Positions 47,685-60,918 are shown, numbered from the stretch's first letter. The stretch: 64,000 nt of DNA from Pseudomonas linyingensis (GCF_900109175.1 NZ_FNZE01000004.1:143808-207807); one strand, 5' to 3'. Program-made: numbers and translations. Notes: generated by a model not told the origin, from the letters alone.

Positions 47685-47709
47685 ACCCGGCTCTGCCGGG
47701 TCTTTTTTT
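47685..47709 (+). terminator. Rho-independent terminator after dctM
   Basis: ACCCGG-CTCT-GCCGGGT stem-loop is followed by CTTTTTTT. It lies 34 bases after the dctM stop. Confidence 0.93.
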
Positions 47710-47756
47710 GCCTGCGCGAAGCATCCCGGCAGCCGGCGCAATTGCCACGCCTGTGA

Positions 47757-49966
<2,210 letters not shown>

Positions 49967-50098
49967 GGCAACTCGCGGGTCGGGGGCGGAAACGCGCGAC
50001 AGTATCCGCGCATCGCCGACGCGGGCCAAGTCCGCCGGGCGGGACGGGTTGCCGCACGCCGCTCGCAGCCACAGCCGGGCGCGGCGCGCACGGAAAAC

Positions 50099-50127
50099 TT
50101 GGGCGCCGCGCCACGCACCGCTATAAT
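50099..50127 (+). promoter_or_regulatory. Sigma-70 promoter of ahcY
   Basis: TTGGGC (50099-50104), a 17-base spacer and a perfect TATAAT (50122-50127) precede the riboswitch. The start site would be near 50134, placing the aptamer within the transcript. The 341-base region 49967-50307 is otherwise explained by this and the riboswitch. Confidence 0.8.
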
Positions 50128-50161
50128 CGTCGGGCTTTGCGGCCCACGGCCGCACCCGCCT

Positions 50162-50250
50162 CCCGTCCGAGGGGCGCTGCAGCAGGTCATTGCCGGTCGT
50201 CGCACCGGCCACCTGTCAGGCTCGGACGGGCTGTCGCCACGGCATGCACT
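50162..50250 (+). ncRNA. S-adenosylhomocysteine (SAH) riboswitch upstream of ahcY
   Basis: The P1 stem CCCGTCCGAG (50162-50171) pairs exactly with CTCGGACGGG (50221-50230). The conserved internal GAGGGGCGCTGC directly follows the first strand, a variable hairpin (GGTCATTGCCGGTCG...CCGGCCACCTG) follows, and CAGGCTCGGA closes the aptamer. This is the recognised SAH class found upstream of ahcY in Pseudomonas. Ligand binding turns expression on when SAH, the substrate of AhcY, accumulates. The downstream boundary is approximate because the pseudoknot partner was not modelled. Confidence 0.92.
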
Positions 50251-50307
50251 ACGCAGCCGTTCCTGACTTCAACGGCGCCCATTCGCCAATCACGAATGGA
50301 GATACGC

Positions 50308-51702
<1,395 letters not shown>

Positions 51703-51711
51703 TACGACTCC

Positions 51712-51824
51712 GTAGGGTGGGTTCGGCCGCAGGCCGCAACCCACCGACCGGCCGTCCGGCCGGCAATGGGGATGCCACCGGCATCCCTGGCGGGTTGCGC
51801 CGCGCTGCGGCCAGCCCACCCTAC
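51712..51824. repeat. GTAGGGTGG...CCACCCTAC intergenic repeat between ahcY and metF
   Basis: The outer arms GTAGGGTGGGTT (51712-51723) and GCCCACCCTAC (51814-51824) are complementary over most of their length, with inner GGCCGC/GCGGCC and GACCGGCC/GGCCGG pairings. The ends resemble the element at 17171-17241. It could form a long cruciform and may separate the two transcripts. Confidence 0.75.
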
Positions 51825-51841
51825 GCTCAAGGACCTCATCT

Positions 51842-52687
51842 ATGTCCCAGGAACGCCGCTACAGCTTCGAGTTCTTCCCCACCAAGACCGAAGCCGGGCA
51901 CGAAAAACTCATGACCGTGGCCCGCCAGTTGGCCGGCTACAACCCCGACTTCTTCTCCTGCACCTACGGCGCCGGTGGCTCGACCCGCGACCGCACCCTG
52001 CACACCGTGCTGCAGCTGGACGGCGTGGTGAAGGTGCCCACCGCACCGCACCTGTCCTGCGTCGGCGACAGCAAGACCGAACTGCGCCAGCTGCTCGACA
52101 CCTACAAGGACGCCGGCATCAAGCGCATCGTCGCCCTGCGCGGCGACCTGCCTTCGGGCATGGGCATGGCCAGCGGCGAGCTGCGCTACGCCAACGAGCT
52201 GGTGGAGTTCATCCGCAGCGAAACCGGCGACCACTTCCACATCGAGGTCGCCGCCTATCCGGAAGTGCACCCGCAGGCGCGCAGTTTCGAGGATGATGTG
52301 CTCAACTTCGTGCGCAAGGCCCAAGCCGGTGCCGACAGCGCGATCACCCAGTACTTCTTCAACGCCGACTGCTACTTCTATTTTGTGGAACGCGTACGCA
52401 AACTGGGTGTCAAAATCCCGATCGTCCCGGGTATCATGCCGATCACCAACTACAGCAAGCTGGCCCGCTTCTCCGACGCCTGCGGCGCCGAGCTGCCGCG
52501 CTGGATTCGCAAGCAGCTGGAAGCCTACGGCGACGACCTGGAGAGCATCCAGGCCTTCGGCGAACAGGTGGTGACCGAGATGTGCGAGAAGCTCCTCGCC
52601 GGCGGTGCCCCGGGCCTGCACTTCTACACCCTGAACCAGGCCGAACCAAGCCTGGCGATCTGGAACAACCTCAAGCTGCCACGCTGA
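51842..52687 (+). CDS. metF: 5,10-methylenetetrahydrofolate reductase
   Basis: It has 281 residues, the normal MetF length. The barrel start YSFEFFPTKTEAGHEKLM carries the conserved glutamate, SCTYGAGGSTRDRT is the FAD/folate site, and RIVALRGDLPSG, YPEVHPQA and VPGIMPITNYSKLARFSD are family blocks. It makes 5-methyl-THF for methionine synthesis from homocysteine, the product of AhcY upstream. Confidence 0.97.
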   Translation: MSQERRYSFEFFPTKTEAGHEKLMTVARQLAGYNPDFFSCTYGAGGSTRDRTLHTVLQLDGVVKVPTAPHLSCVGDSKTELRQLLDTYKDAGIKRIVALRGDLPSGMGMASGELRYANELVEFIRSETGDHFHIEVAAYPEVHPQARSFEDDVLNFVRKAQAGADSAITQYFFNADCYFYFVERVRKLGVKIPIVPGIMPITNYSKLARFSDACGAELPRWIRKQLEAYGDDLESIQAFGEQVVTEMCEKLLAGGAPGLHFYTLNQAEPSLAIWNNLKLPR

Positions 52688-52887
52688 GGTCGAGCCTTAC
52701 GGCTCACAATGCTACGGACCTCCGTCCAGACCACCACCCAGCGCAGGGCGGTGGCCGTCGGGCGGGGGCGCAGGTCTGACCTGCGCCCTGTTCGCAGCCG
52801 ATGATGATGCGCGCGGGATCCACCGGCCAACTGCCGGGCCGATCCCCCCCGAGTCGGCGGGTTGCCGACATGAAACAGGAACCCCGC

Positions 52888-54852
52888 ATGTCCTTTACTT
52901 CCCTCGGTCTCTCCGAGGCCCTGGCTCGCGCCGTCGAGGCCGCCGGCTACACCCAGCCGACCCCGGTGCAGCAACGCGCCATTCCCGCCGTCCTGCAGGG
53001 CCGCGACCTGATGGTCGCCGCGCAGACTGGCACCGGCAAGACCGGCGGCTTCGCCCTGCCGGTGCTCGAACTGCTGTTTCCGGGCGGCCATCCCGACCGC
53101 GAACACCGCCATGCCCCGCGCCAGCCGCGCGTACTGGTACTGACTCCGACCCGCGAGCTGGCCGCCCAGGTGCACGACAGCTTCAAGCTGTACGCCCGCG
53201 ATGTACCGCTGAAAAGCGCCTGCATCTTCGGTGGCGTCGGCATGAACCCGCAGGTCCAGGCGCTATCCAAGGGCGTCGACGTGCTGGTCGCCTGCCCCGG
53301 CCGTCTGCTCGACCTGGCCAACCAGAAGGCCATCGACCTCGGTCACGTGGAAATCCTCGTCCTCGACGAAGCCGACCGCATGCTCGACATGGGTTTCATC
53401 CATGACGTGAAGAAGGTGCTCGCCAAGCTGCCGAACAAGCGGCAGAACCTGCTGTTCTCGGCGACCTTCTCCAAGGACATCACCGACCTGGCCGGCAAGC
53501 TGCTGCACAACCCCGAGCGCATCGAGGTCACCCCGCCGAACACCACGGTGGAGCGCATCGAGCAGCGCATGTTCCGCATCGGCGCTACCCAGAAGCGCGC
53601 CCTGCTCGCCCACCTGGTGACCGTCGGCGCCTGGGAGCAGGTGCTGGTGTTCACCCGCACCAAGCACGGCGCCAACCGCCTGGCCGAGTACCTGTGCAAG
53701 CAGGGCCTGCCGGCCGCCGCGATCCATGGCAACAAGAGCCAGAACGCGCGCACCAAGGCACTGGCCGACTTCAAGGCCAATGAAGTGCGCATCCTGGTGG
53801 CGACTGACATCGCCGCCCGTGGCCTGGACATCGACCAGCTGCCCCACGTGGTCAACTACGAGCTGCCCAACGTCGAGGAAGACTACGTCCACCGCATCGG
53901 TCGTACCGGCCGTGCCGGGCGCAGCGGCGAGGCGGTCTCGCTGGTCTCCCCGGACGAGGACAAGCTGCTCAAGGCCATCGAGCGCCTGACCAAGCAGCGC
54001 ATTCCCGAAGGCGACATGCTGGGCTTCGACCCCAGCCAGGTGGTCGACAGCGGCCCGAGCGAGAGCGACGATCGTCCGCCGCGCCCGGCCCACGGCCGTG
54101 GTCGCAAGGACCTGCCCAACGAGCGCAAGGAGCGTCCGCGCGCCGAACGCAGCGACAAGCCCAAGGGCGACAAGGCCGCCCAGCCCGCACGCAGCGAGCA
54201 GAGCGCCAGCAAGCCCCGCGGCGAGCGCCCCGCGCGCAGCGCCGGCGCCGCCGAGCAGACTGGCGACAAGTCACGCAATCGTCGTGGCGGCCAGGGTCAG
54301 GAGCAGGGCCGCAGCGAGCGCCGCGGCCCCAAGCCGGCGGCCATCCAGCTGGCCCCCGGTGAGCTGCCGCTGCCGACCCGTCCCGACCGCGACCCGGAAG
54401 CCTTCCTCGACGACGAGTACGACAACTTCGGCAACAGCGTCGAGTACGTCAGCCCCTACCAGGGCAAGAACCAGAGCCGCGGCCGCCGTCCGGCAGGCGC
54501 CGCTACGGGTACTGGCGCCAGCGCCGGCAAGCCGGCCACCGCAGGAGGCGCACGCCCGGCCGCGGCAGCCCCGCGCAGCAATACCGGCAAGCCGGGCGGC
54601 GGACGGCAGAACAACACCGGCGGCAAGAGCCGTGCACCACGTGACATCGGCCAGCGCTCGCGCGACAGCCTGCTGCGCGAGCCGGCCCTGCGCGAACCGG
54701 CAGCCGTGCGCAGCCCTCGCGACACCCAGCCGGTAATCGTCCACAAGCCGTCGCGCAGCGACCGCCTGCCGACCGCCGAGCAGCTCGAGCAGCTCGAGCA
54801 GGAAAACCGCGCACGCAGCGAGAAGCCGGCCCTGCTCACCCGCAACAAGTAA
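52888..54852 (+). CDS. rhlE: DEAD-box RNA helicase RhlE
   Basis: It has 654 residues from [24 protein letters not shown] eight bases before favours this ATG. The helicase core (1-380) carries [44 protein letters not shown] and [12 protein letters not shown] 260-residue C-terminal tail is basic and disordered, rich in R, G, A, S and P. It remodels RNA, probably in ribosome assembly or decay. A hairpin (GGCGCAGGTC/ACCTGCGCC near 52767-52787) lies in the preceding 200-base gap. Confidence 0.96.
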   Translation: MSFTSLGLSEALARAVEAAGYTQPTPVQQRAIPAVLQGRDLMVAAQTGTGKTGGFALPVLELLFPGGHPDREHRHAPRQPRVLVLTPTRELAAQVHDSFKLYARDVPLKSACIFGGVGMNPQVQALSKGVDVLVACPGRLLDLANQKAIDLGHVEILVLDEADRMLDMGFIHDVKKVLAKLPNKRQNLLFSATFSKDITDLAGKLLHNPERIEVTPPNTTVERIEQRMFRIGATQKRALLAHLVTVGAWEQVLVFTRTKHGANRLAEYLCKQGLPAAAIHGNKSQNARTKALADFKANEVRILVATDIAARGLDIDQLPHVVNYELPNVEEDYVHRIGRTGRAGRSGEAVSLVSPDEDKLLKAIERLTKQRIPEGDMLGFDPSQVVDSGPSESDDRPPRPAHGRGRKDLPNERKERPRAERSDKPKGDKAAQPARSEQSASKPRGERPARSAGAAEQTGDKSRNRRGGQGQEQGRSERRGPKPAAIQLAPGELPLPTRPDRDPEAFLDDEYDNFGNSVEYVSPYQGKNQSRGRRPAGAATGTGASAGKPATAGGARPAAAAPRSNTGKPGGGRQNNTGGKSRAPRDIGQRSRDSLLREPALREPAAVRSPRDTQPVIVHKPSRSDRLPTAEQLEQLEQENRARSEKPALLTRNK

Positions 54853-54866
54853 GCAGCAGCCGCAAC

Positions 54867-54898
54867 GCAAAACGCCGACCCCAGGGTCGGCGTTTTGC
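54867..54898. terminator. Bidirectional terminator between rhlE and the channel gene
   Basis: GCAAAACGCCGACCC-ca-GGGTCGGCGTTTTGC is a long perfect stem with A-tract and T-tract on the two sides. It serves both converging transcripts. Confidence 0.93.
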
Positions 54899-54916
54899 TG
54901 TCTGCGTGGCCGAGGG

Positions 54917-55552
54917 CTACAGCTCCTCCTCGTCCTCCTCGTGCATCAACGCCAGGCTGCGCGCCACCAGCAGGGCGATGAACATCACCCCCATCACCGC
55001 CTCGGCGCCGGCCAGCAGGCGTGCCGCCGGCGCAATGGCGTGGATGTCGCCATAGCCGACCGTGGTCAGGGTCGCCAGGCTGTAGTAGACGAAATCATCC
55101 AGCAGCAGCTTGTCGACGCTGTTGAACGCTCCCGGCACCAGACCACTGACCACCTGAAAGGCGAAAGCAAAGGCCATGCCCAGCTGCAGGTACAGCGCGC
55201 ACAGACCGTAGAGCAGCTCCTTGGTCACCGGCCGCTCGCCGGTGACCCGGTGGAACAGGGTGGCGCAGAGCAGCAGATAGAAGGCGATCAGACCCAGACC
55301 ATCGCTCAGCGCCTGCGGCAGCACGATCAGTTGGTCGAGGCCAAGCAGCAGCAGGTTGACCCCTCCGATCCACAACGCCAGCTGCTGGAACAGGCGCTTG
55401 TGGCGCAGGGTGTTGATCCCGGCCAGCACCAGGCCGAGCAGGCAGCCCCACTCCAGCCACAGCGGCGGTGCGGGCCAGCCCATCACCAGGGTCAGCAGGA
55501 CACTGGCGACCAGCAGCAGGCGGAAGCGGTAGCGGAGCAGGATGTCGTTCAC
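54917..55552 (-). CDS. Potassium channel-like membrane protein
   Basis: It has 211 residues. Several hydrophobic segments precede a pore loop with selectivity filter TLTTVGYGDIHAIAP (about residue 165) and a final membrane helix, ending in an acidic tail EEDEEEL. It is a two-pore-helix ion channel without a large regulatory domain. The N-terminal half contributes extra membrane helices, so it resembles the PF07885 ion-channel family proteins of Pseudomonas. Its gating is unknown. Confidence 0.88.
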   Translation of the reverse strand: MNDILLRYRFRLLLVASVLLTLVMGWPAPPLWLEWGCLLGLVLAGINTLRHKRLFQQLALWIGGVNLLLLGLDQLIVLPQALSDGLGLIAFYLLLCATLFHRVTGERPVTKELLYGLCALYLQLGMAFAFAFQVVSGLVPGAFNSVDKLLLDDFVYYSLATLTTVGYGDIHAIAPAARLLAGAEAVMGVMFIALLVARSLALMHEEDEEEL

Positions 55553-55623
55553 ACGGGCAATCCAGGCAAGGACAGGTACCGAGTCTGCAGAAGGCGCCCT
55601 GCGGCGTCCAGCCAGCAGAAACG

Positions 55624-55651
55624 CGAACGCCGCCCCGAGAGGCGGCGTTCG
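55624..55651 (-). terminator. Hairpin after yceI
   Basis: CGAACGCCGCC (55624-55634) and GGCGGCGTTCG (55641-55651) form a perfect stem downstream of the yceI stop on the minus strand. Confidence 0.85.
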
Positions 55652-55667
55652 GCTGGCGCAGCGAAGC

Positions 55668-56243
55668 TTACTGACGCACGCCTTCCACCGAGATGATCAG
55701 CTCGACTTCCGAGGAGGCCGGGCCGAGGTCCTTCTGGATGGCGAAGTCCTTCAGCTTGAGCTTGGTGCTACCCTCGAAGCCGGCGCGGTAGCCGCCCCAC
55801 GGGTCCTGGCCTTCGCCGATGAACTTGGCGGCGATCACCACCGGCTTGGTCACGCCGTTGAGGGTCAGGTTGCCGCTGATGTCGGCGGTGCCCTCGCCGG
55901 TGGACTTCACGCCGGTGGAGGCGAAGGTCGCGGTCGGGTGCTTGGCGACGTTGAGGAAATCGGCGCTGCGCAGGTGCTTGTCGCGCTCGGCATGGTTGGA
56001 GTCGACGCTGGTGGTCTTCAGCTCGACCTGCACCTTGCTCTCCTCCGGCTTGGCGGCGTCGAAGCTGAAGGCACCGTCGAAGTCCTTGAAGGTGCCGTAC
56101 AGCCAGCTGTAGCCGAGGTGGCTGATCTTGAAGTTGACGAAGGCATGCTGGCCTTCCTTGTCGATCTTGTATTCGGCGGCCATGGCCTGGGCACCGAACA
56201 GCAGGGAACCGAGGCTCAGCACCAGCAGGGATTTTTTCAGCAT
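55668..56243 (-). CDS. YceI-family periplasmic protein
   Basis: It has 191 residues from [22 protein letters not shown], a signal peptide. The lipocalin-like YceI domain ([60 protein letters not shown]) is complete. Family members bind isoprenoid quinone-like lipids. It lies 26 bases downstream of cytochrome b561, a very common pairing, which suggests a shared quinone-related redox role. Confidence 0.95.
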   Translation of the reverse strand: MLKKSLLVLSLGSLLFGAQAMAAEYKIDKEGQHAFVNFKISHLGYSWLYGTFKDFDGAFSFDAAKPEESKVQVELKTTSVDSNHAERDKHLRSADFLNVAKHPTATFASTGVKSTGEGTADISGNLTLNGVTKPVVIAAKFIGEGQDPWGGYRAGFEGSTKLKLKDFAIQKDLGPASSEVELIISVEGVRQ

Positions 56244-56269
56244 GTTTGGACTCCGTTTCAGTTGCAGGG

Positions 56270-56824
56270 TCAGTCGCGCTCGCGGCCGAGCATCTGGCTC
56301 AGGGTCGCGTCGCGGTCGATGAAATGGTGTTTGAGCGCGGCCAGCGCGTGCAGCGCAGCCATGCCGATCAGCCCCCAGGCCAGCCACAGGTGGACGACGC
56401 CGGCGATGTCTTCCTGGCCATCGATGCCGCTCAGCGTCGCCGGCACCGTGAACCAGCCGAATACCTCGATGCCACGGCCGTCGGCGGTGGAGATCAGGTA
56501 GCCGGAGAACATCAGGGCGAACAGGCCGAGGTACAGCAGGCCGTGCATCAGTGCGGCACCCTTGCGGGTCAGCGCGCTGTAGCTGGACAGCGCCGGCGGC
56601 GGCGGGCTGGCGAAGCGCCAGAGCAGGCGCAGCAGCGTGGCGAGCAGCAGCAGGATACCGATGCTCTTGTGCAGGTCGGGAGCGCGGCGATACCAGCTGC
56701 TGTAGTAGTCCAAGCCGACCATCCACAGGCCGAGGCCGAACAGACCGAACACTGCCAGGGCCGAGCCCCAGTGCAGGAGAATGCTGAACAGCCCGTAACG
56801 CCGGGCGGAATTGCGCCAGTGCAT
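56270..56824 (-). CDS. Cytochrome b561
   Basis: It has 184 residues with four membrane helices. The haem-ligand histidines are in [46 protein letters not shown] and [24 protein letters not shown]. It is an inner-membrane di-haem b protein that passes electrons to quinone or oxygen. It is upstream of yceI in one operon. A palindrome AATTCT-N8-AGAATT at 56889-56908 lies in its promoter region. Confidence 0.94.
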   Translation of the reverse strand: MHWRNSARRYGLFSILLHWGSALAVFGLFGLGLWMVGLDYYSSWYRRAPDLHKSIGILLLLATLLRLLWRFASPPPPALSSYSALTRKGAALMHGLLYLGLFALMFSGYLISTADGRGIEVFGWFTVPATLSGIDGQEDIAGVVHLWLAWGLIGMAALHALAALKHHFIDRDATLSQMLGRERD

Positions 56825-56888
56825 GAGAAGAGTTCCCGTTAAAACCGTGGAGGCAAGACTAACAACAAACCCATCGATTTAAAGCGGA

Positions 56889-56908
56889 AATTCTCGGTGA
56901 TAAGAATT
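56889..56908. promoter_or_regulatory. AT-rich palindrome upstream of cytochrome b561
   Basis: AATTCT (56889-56894) and AGAATT (56903-56908) flank eight bases in the AT-rich gap between the b561 and bioA starts. It is a candidate operator for either gene, but no regulator is obvious nearby. Confidence 0.35.
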
Positions 56909-57037
56909 CAAAATGTTGATTGTTAAGCAGGCTCACCAGCCGGCCTCGGAGCGTCGGCACACGACCCGGACTGCCCAGCGCAGGGCGCCAGCGGCTACAC
57001 TGTGCGCCCTGCCCAACCCAGCCGAGGAGCGCCGCCG

Positions 57038-58444
57038 ATGAGCCGCAACCAGCAATGGATGGAGCGCGACCTTGCCGTGCTCTGGCACCCCTGCACGCAG
57101 ATGAAGGATCACGAGCAGCTGCCACTGATCCCGATCCGCCGCGGCGAAGGCGTCTGGCTGGAGGACTTCGACGGCAAGCGCTACCTCGATGCGGTCAGCT
57201 CCTGGTGGGTCAACGTGTTCGGCCACGCCAATCCGCGCATCGGCGCCCGCATCAAGGCCCAGGTCGACCAGCTCGAGCACGTGATGCTCGCCGGCTTCAG
57301 CCATCAGCCGGTGATCGAGCTGTCCGAGCGCCTGGTGGCGATCACCCCGCCGGGGCTCGACCGGGTGTTCTACGCCGACAACGGCTCCTCGGGCATCGAG
57401 GTGGCGCTGAAGATGAGCTTCCACTACTGGCGCAACTGCGGCCACGAGGGCAAGAAGCGCTTCGTCACCCTGACCAACAGCTATCACGGCGAAACCGTCG
57501 CGGCCATGTCGGTGGGCGACGTGGCGCTGTTCACCGACACCTACAAGCCGCTGCTGCTGGACACCTTCAAGGTGCCCAGCCCGGACTGCTACCACCGCCC
57601 CGAAGGGGTCAGCTGGGAGGAGCATTCGCAGACCATGTTCGCCCACATGGAGCAGACCCTGGCCGAGCATCACGGCGAGATCGCCGCGGTGATCGTCGAG
57701 CCGCTGATCCAGGGGGCCGGCGGCATGCGCATGTACCATCCCATCTACCTCACTTTGCTGCGCGAGGCCTGCGACCGCCATGGCGTGCATCTGATCGCCG
57801 ACGAGATCGCCGTCGGCTTCGGCCGCACCGGCACGCTGTTCGCCTGCGAGCAGGCCGGTATCACCCCGGACTTCCTCTGCCTGTCCAAAGCGCTGACCGG
57901 CGGCTACCTGCCGATGGCCGCGGTGCTGACTACCGACACCGTCTACCAGGCGTTCTACGCCGACTATGCAACCCTGCGCGCCTTCCTCCACTCGCACACC
58001 TACACCGGCAACCCGCTGGCCTGCGCCGCCGCCCTGGCGACCCTCGACATCTTCGCCGAGGACAACGTCATCGAGCGGAACAAGGCCCTCAGCGCGCGCA
58101 TGGCCAGCGCCACCGCGCATCTGCAGGACCACCCGCACGTCGCCGAGGTTCGCCAGACCGGCATGGCCGTGGCCATCGAGATGGTCGAAGACAAGGCCAG
58201 CAAGACCGCCTACCCGTGGCAGCAGCGCCGCGGCCTGGCGGTATACCAGCATGCCCTGGGCCGCGGCGCCCTGCTGCGCCCGCTGGGCAGCGTGGTGTAT
58301 TTCCTGCCGCCCTACGTGATCACCCCCGAGCAGATCGACTTCCTCGCCGAGGTGGCCACCGAGGGTATCGACCTGGCCACCCGCGCGCGGGTCAGCGTGG
58401 CGGTGCCGGCCGGCGCGCCGGCCGAGTTCCGCGATCCGGGATAG
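57038..58444 (+). CDS. bioA: Adenosylmethionine-8-amino-7-oxononanoate aminotransferase
   Basis: It has 468 residues from MSRNQQWMERDLAVLWHPC; GAGGAG nine bases upstream supports the start. Class III aminotransferase features are HPCTQMKDHE, AVSSWWVNVFGHANPRI, FYADNGSSGIEVALKMSFHYW, LIADEIAVGFGRTGTLFACE and the PLP-lysine in CLSKALTGGYLPMAAVL. It converts 7-keto-8-aminopelargonate to diaminopelargonate in biotin synthesis. It is followed by rsmE as in other pseudomonads. Confidence 0.97.
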   Translation: MSRNQQWMERDLAVLWHPCTQMKDHEQLPLIPIRRGEGVWLEDFDGKRYLDAVSSWWVNVFGHANPRIGARIKAQVDQLEHVMLAGFSHQPVIELSERLVAITPPGLDRVFYADNGSSGIEVALKMSFHYWRNCGHEGKKRFVTLTNSYHGETVAAMSVGDVALFTDTYKPLLLDTFKVPSPDCYHRPEGVSWEEHSQTMFAHMEQTLAEHHGEIAAVIVEPLIQGAGGMRMYHPIYLTLLREACDRHGVHLIADEIAVGFGRTGTLFACEQAGITPDFLCLSKALTGGYLPMAAVLTTDTVYQAFYADYATLRAFLHSHTYTGNPLACAAALATLDIFAEDNVIERNKALSARMASATAHLQDHPHVAEVRQTGMAVAIEMVEDKASKTAYPWQQRRGLAVYQHALGRGALLRPLGSVVYFLPPYVITPEQIDFLAEVATEGIDLATRARVSVAVPAGAPAEFRDPG

Positions 58445-58607
58445 CTACCCAGCTGAGCGCACAGCGGCTGGGCGGGTGGCGGGGGTCTCGGCCTCATCCG
58501 CAACCCGCCTGCCCGCTGCGCAGCCGCAATGCGCCGGCCCCCTACTGCTGTGCGCAATCAGCGGTTAAGCTTGCCGCCTTCCCCTTGCTGCCTGCCACAC
58601 ACGTCCC

Positions 58608-59327
58608 ATGCGCCTATCCCGTTTCTTTGTCGACCTCCCCCTCTCCCTCGGCCAGCACCCGCTGCCGGAAGCCCAGGCCCACTACATCGGCCGCGTCCTG
58701 CGCCTCGCCGTCGGCGATGCCGTGCAGCTGTTCGACGGCAGCGGCCAGGAGTTCGTCGGCGAGCTGGTCGAGGTGGGCAAGAAAAGTGTGCAGGTGGAGC
58801 TGCGCGAGCAGTTCGCCGGCCAGACCGAATCGCCGCTGCGCATCCACCTGGGCCAGGGCCTGTCGCGGGGCGAGCGCATGGACTGGGCGATCCAGAAGGC
58901 CACCGAACTGGGCGTGGCCGAGATCACCCCGCTGGTCAGCGAGCGCTGCGAAGTGCGCCTGAAGGACGAGCGCGCCGACAAGCGCCTGGCCCACTGGCGG
59001 CAGATCGCCATCAGCGCCTGCGAGCAGTGCGGCCGCTCGCGGGTGCCGACGATCAACCCATCGCTCGGCCTGGATGACTGGCTGGCGCAGACCGCCGCCG
59101 ACCTGAAGCTGGTGCTGCACCCGGTCGCCGAACCGCTAGCCAGCCATGCCCGCCCGGCCTCGCTGGCCTTCCTGATCGGCCCGGAAGGCGGACTGAGCGA
59201 TGCGGAGGTGCAGCTGGCGCAGCAAGCCGGCTATCACCCCGCCCGCCTCGGCCCGCGCGTGCTACGCACCGAAACCGCTCCGGTGGTGGCGCTCAGCGTG
59301 GCCCAGCAGCTGTGGGGCGACTTCTGA
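58608..59327 (+). CDS. rsmE: 16S rRNA m3U1498 methyltransferase
   Basis: It has 239 residues. The N-terminal PUA-like domain (MRLSRFFVDLPLSLGQHPLPE) is followed by a SPOUT methyltransferase domain. Knot motifs are SLAFLIGPEGGLSDAEVQLAQQAGY and LGPRVLRTETAPVVALSVAQQLWGDF; KATELGVAEITPLVSERCEV is a family block. It methylates U1498 of 16S rRNA. It converges on chpC across a bidirectional terminator. Confidence 0.97.
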   Translation: MRLSRFFVDLPLSLGQHPLPEAQAHYIGRVLRLAVGDAVQLFDGSGQEFVGELVEVGKKSVQVELREQFAGQTESPLRIHLGQGLSRGERMDWAIQKATELGVAEITPLVSERCEVRLKDERADKRLAHWRQIAISACEQCGRSRVPTINPSLGLDDWLAQTAADLKLVLHPVAEPLASHARPASLAFLIGPEGGLSDAEVQLAQQAGYHPARLGPRVLRTETAPVVALSVAQQLWGDF

Positions 59328-59341
59328 TCGCTGTCCGCACA

Positions 59342-59375
59342 AACGAACAGGCCCGCTTGCACGGGCCTGTTCGTT
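59342..59375. terminator. Bidirectional terminator between rsmE and chpC
   Basis: AACGAACAGGCCCG-cttgca-CGGGCCTGTTCGTT is a perfect 14-base stem between convergent genes. No long T-run follows, but the adjacent A/T-bearing arms are typical. Confidence 0.88.
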
Positions 59376-59390
59376 GACGGTAGGCACAGC

Positions 59391-59867
59391 TCAGATCAGG
59401 CCGATGTCCGCCAGCTTCTGCTCCAGCGCCACCAGGTCGGGAATCCGCGCCACAGTACCCTCGACCAGCGCCGAGTCCAGCTCGAGCGCCGCCAGCGGCG
59501 CACCGGCCGGCGCCAGGCCAGTGTCGAGCTTCTGCGGGCGCGGGATGCCCTGCACCAGCAGGGCGTAGAACTTCAGGTGCGGCCGACCACCGATGGCGTT
59601 GATCACCGCGACGCGGGCGCCCGCGCTGGGAGCCGCTGGCACGGCGCCATTCGAGGCAGTCTCAAAGGACAGCAGCGGCAGACGCAGGTCGCGCCAGACG
59701 ATGTCGCCCAGATACCAGTCGGGCGTGCCGGGCCGCGGCTCGACCGGGCGCTGGTTGATCAGCTCGGCCAATGCCACACTGGGCAGCAGCAGGCTGCGGT
59801 CGGTCAGCGGCAGCAACAGGCTGTTGAGGGTTTGCGGCGATTGGCCGGCAACGGGGGCTTGGCTCAT
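59391..59867 (-). CDS. chpC: CheW-like adaptor protein ChpC
   Basis: It has 158 residues from MSQAPVAGQSPQTLNSLLLPL. A single CheW domain contains LLPLTDRSLLLPSVALAELIN, WYLGDIVWRDLRLPLLSFE and ALLVQGIPRPQKL. It links a chemoreceptor to the ChpA kinase in the type IV pilus Chp system. It is last in the chp cluster here, 28 bases after chpB; chpD and chpE, which follow chpC in P. aeruginosa, are not present. Confidence 0.92.
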   Translation of the reverse strand: MSQAPVAGQSPQTLNSLLLPLTDRSLLLPSVALAELINQRPVEPRPGTPDWYLGDIVWRDLRLPLLSFETASNGAVPAAPSAGARVAVINAIGGRPHLKFYALLVQGIPRPQKLDTGLAPAGAPLAALELDSALVEGTVARIPDLVALEQKLADIGLI

Positions 59868-59895
59868 GGCTGACTCCTGATAACGGCGGCGCGGA

Positions 59896-60918
59896 TCACT
59901 GGTCGTACTGCTCGGCCAACCGCGCCACCAGCGCTTCGGCCAGCTCGCGCGGCGACGCGCTGAAACTGCTGTAGCCACCCTCGCGCAGGCTGTCGGGCAT
60001 GCTCGGGCAGGCGCAACTGTCGGCCTGCTGGGTCCAGATCAGCCCCCCCTGGCGACGCACGTAGGCGGCGGCGGCACTGCCGTCGCTGCCCATGCCGCTG
60101 AAGGCGATGACCCCGCAGCAGGACGGGAACTGCTGGGCGAGGTTGAGCATCATCTGGTCGATCGACGGACTGTAGGGCTCCGGCCAGGGACGGGCATGCA
60201 GCTGCATGCGCCCATCCTCGGCAAACGCCAGTTCCTGGCTGATCGGCGCCACCACCACTTCGCCGCAACGCACCCAGTCGCCATCGCGGGCCAGGTTCAC
60301 CGGCCACTGGCTGTGGCGCCCGACGGCCTGCGGCAGGCGCTGCTCGAACGAGGCATCGATGTGCTGGGCATAGACCAGGCCCAGCGGCAGGCCGCCGGGC
60401 AGGGCATCGAGAAACTCCTTGACCGCCTCCGGACCACCCAGCGAAGCGGCCAGCAGCCAGACCTCGCGGGCCGGCTGGCCAATCGCCAGCCCGGAACTGC
60501 TCAGCGAGTCCGGCAGATTGAGGCGGGCCGGACGCTGGGCCTGGTTGAGCAGCATCTCCAGGCTCGGGCCGACCGCCCGGGCCGGATCGCCGACCAGACG
60601 TTTGAGCTTGCCGACCAGACGCCGCTCCCAGCGCGGGTAGTGTTCGGAGCTGCGCTCGGGGGCCTGCCCCTCGCCGAACAGCACCGGCGCCGTGGCTTGA
60701 TCGAGCAGCAGGTCGATCAGCGGCGAGTCCTCCAGCTGGGCCAGGTCGACCAGCCACAGGTCCGGCGTGCAGGCCCGCAACTGCTCCTCATCCAGGCGCT
60801 GTGGGTCACTGTTGAGCAGCACCTGATAGCCGTTGGCGAGCAGGGCCTGCTGCAGCACATGGCGCTGCAGCGAAGTATCGGCGATGACCGCAACGCGGCC
60901 GCTGCTGCGCTCAGTCAT
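59896..60918 (-). CDS. chpB: CheB-type methylesterase ChpB
   Basis: It has 340 residues from MTERSSGRVAVIADTSLQ. A degenerate receiver-like N-terminal domain (1-140) is followed by the methylesterase domain with the catalytic triad: Ser in LLAASLGGPEAV, His in VYAQHIDASFEQRLP and Asp in IAFSGMGSDGSAAAAYV. It removes methyl groups from the pilus chemoreceptor (PilJ). It overlaps the chpA stop by eight bases. Confidence 0.93.
   Translation of the reverse strand: MTERSSGRVAVIADTSLQRHVLQQALLANGYQVLLNSDPQRLDEEQLRACTPDLWLVDLAQLEDSPLIDLLLDQATAPVLFGEGQAPERSSEHYPRWERRLVGKLKRLVGDPARAVGPSLEMLLNQAQRPARLNLPDSLSSSGLAIGQPAREVWLLAASLGGPEAVKEFLDALPGGLPLGLVYAQHIDASFEQRLPQAVGRHSQWPVNLARDGDWVRCGEVVVAPISQELAFAEDGRMQLHARPWPEPYSPSIDQMMLNLAQQFPSCCGVIAFSGMGSDGSAAAAYVRRQGGLIWTQQADSCACPSMPDSLREGGYSSFSASPRELAEALVARLAEQYDQ

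Noticed and set aside
52801..52887. Upstream in-frame ATGs for rhlE at 52801 and 52870
   Set aside because: The added residues are not helicase-like, and AGGA sits correctly before 52888.
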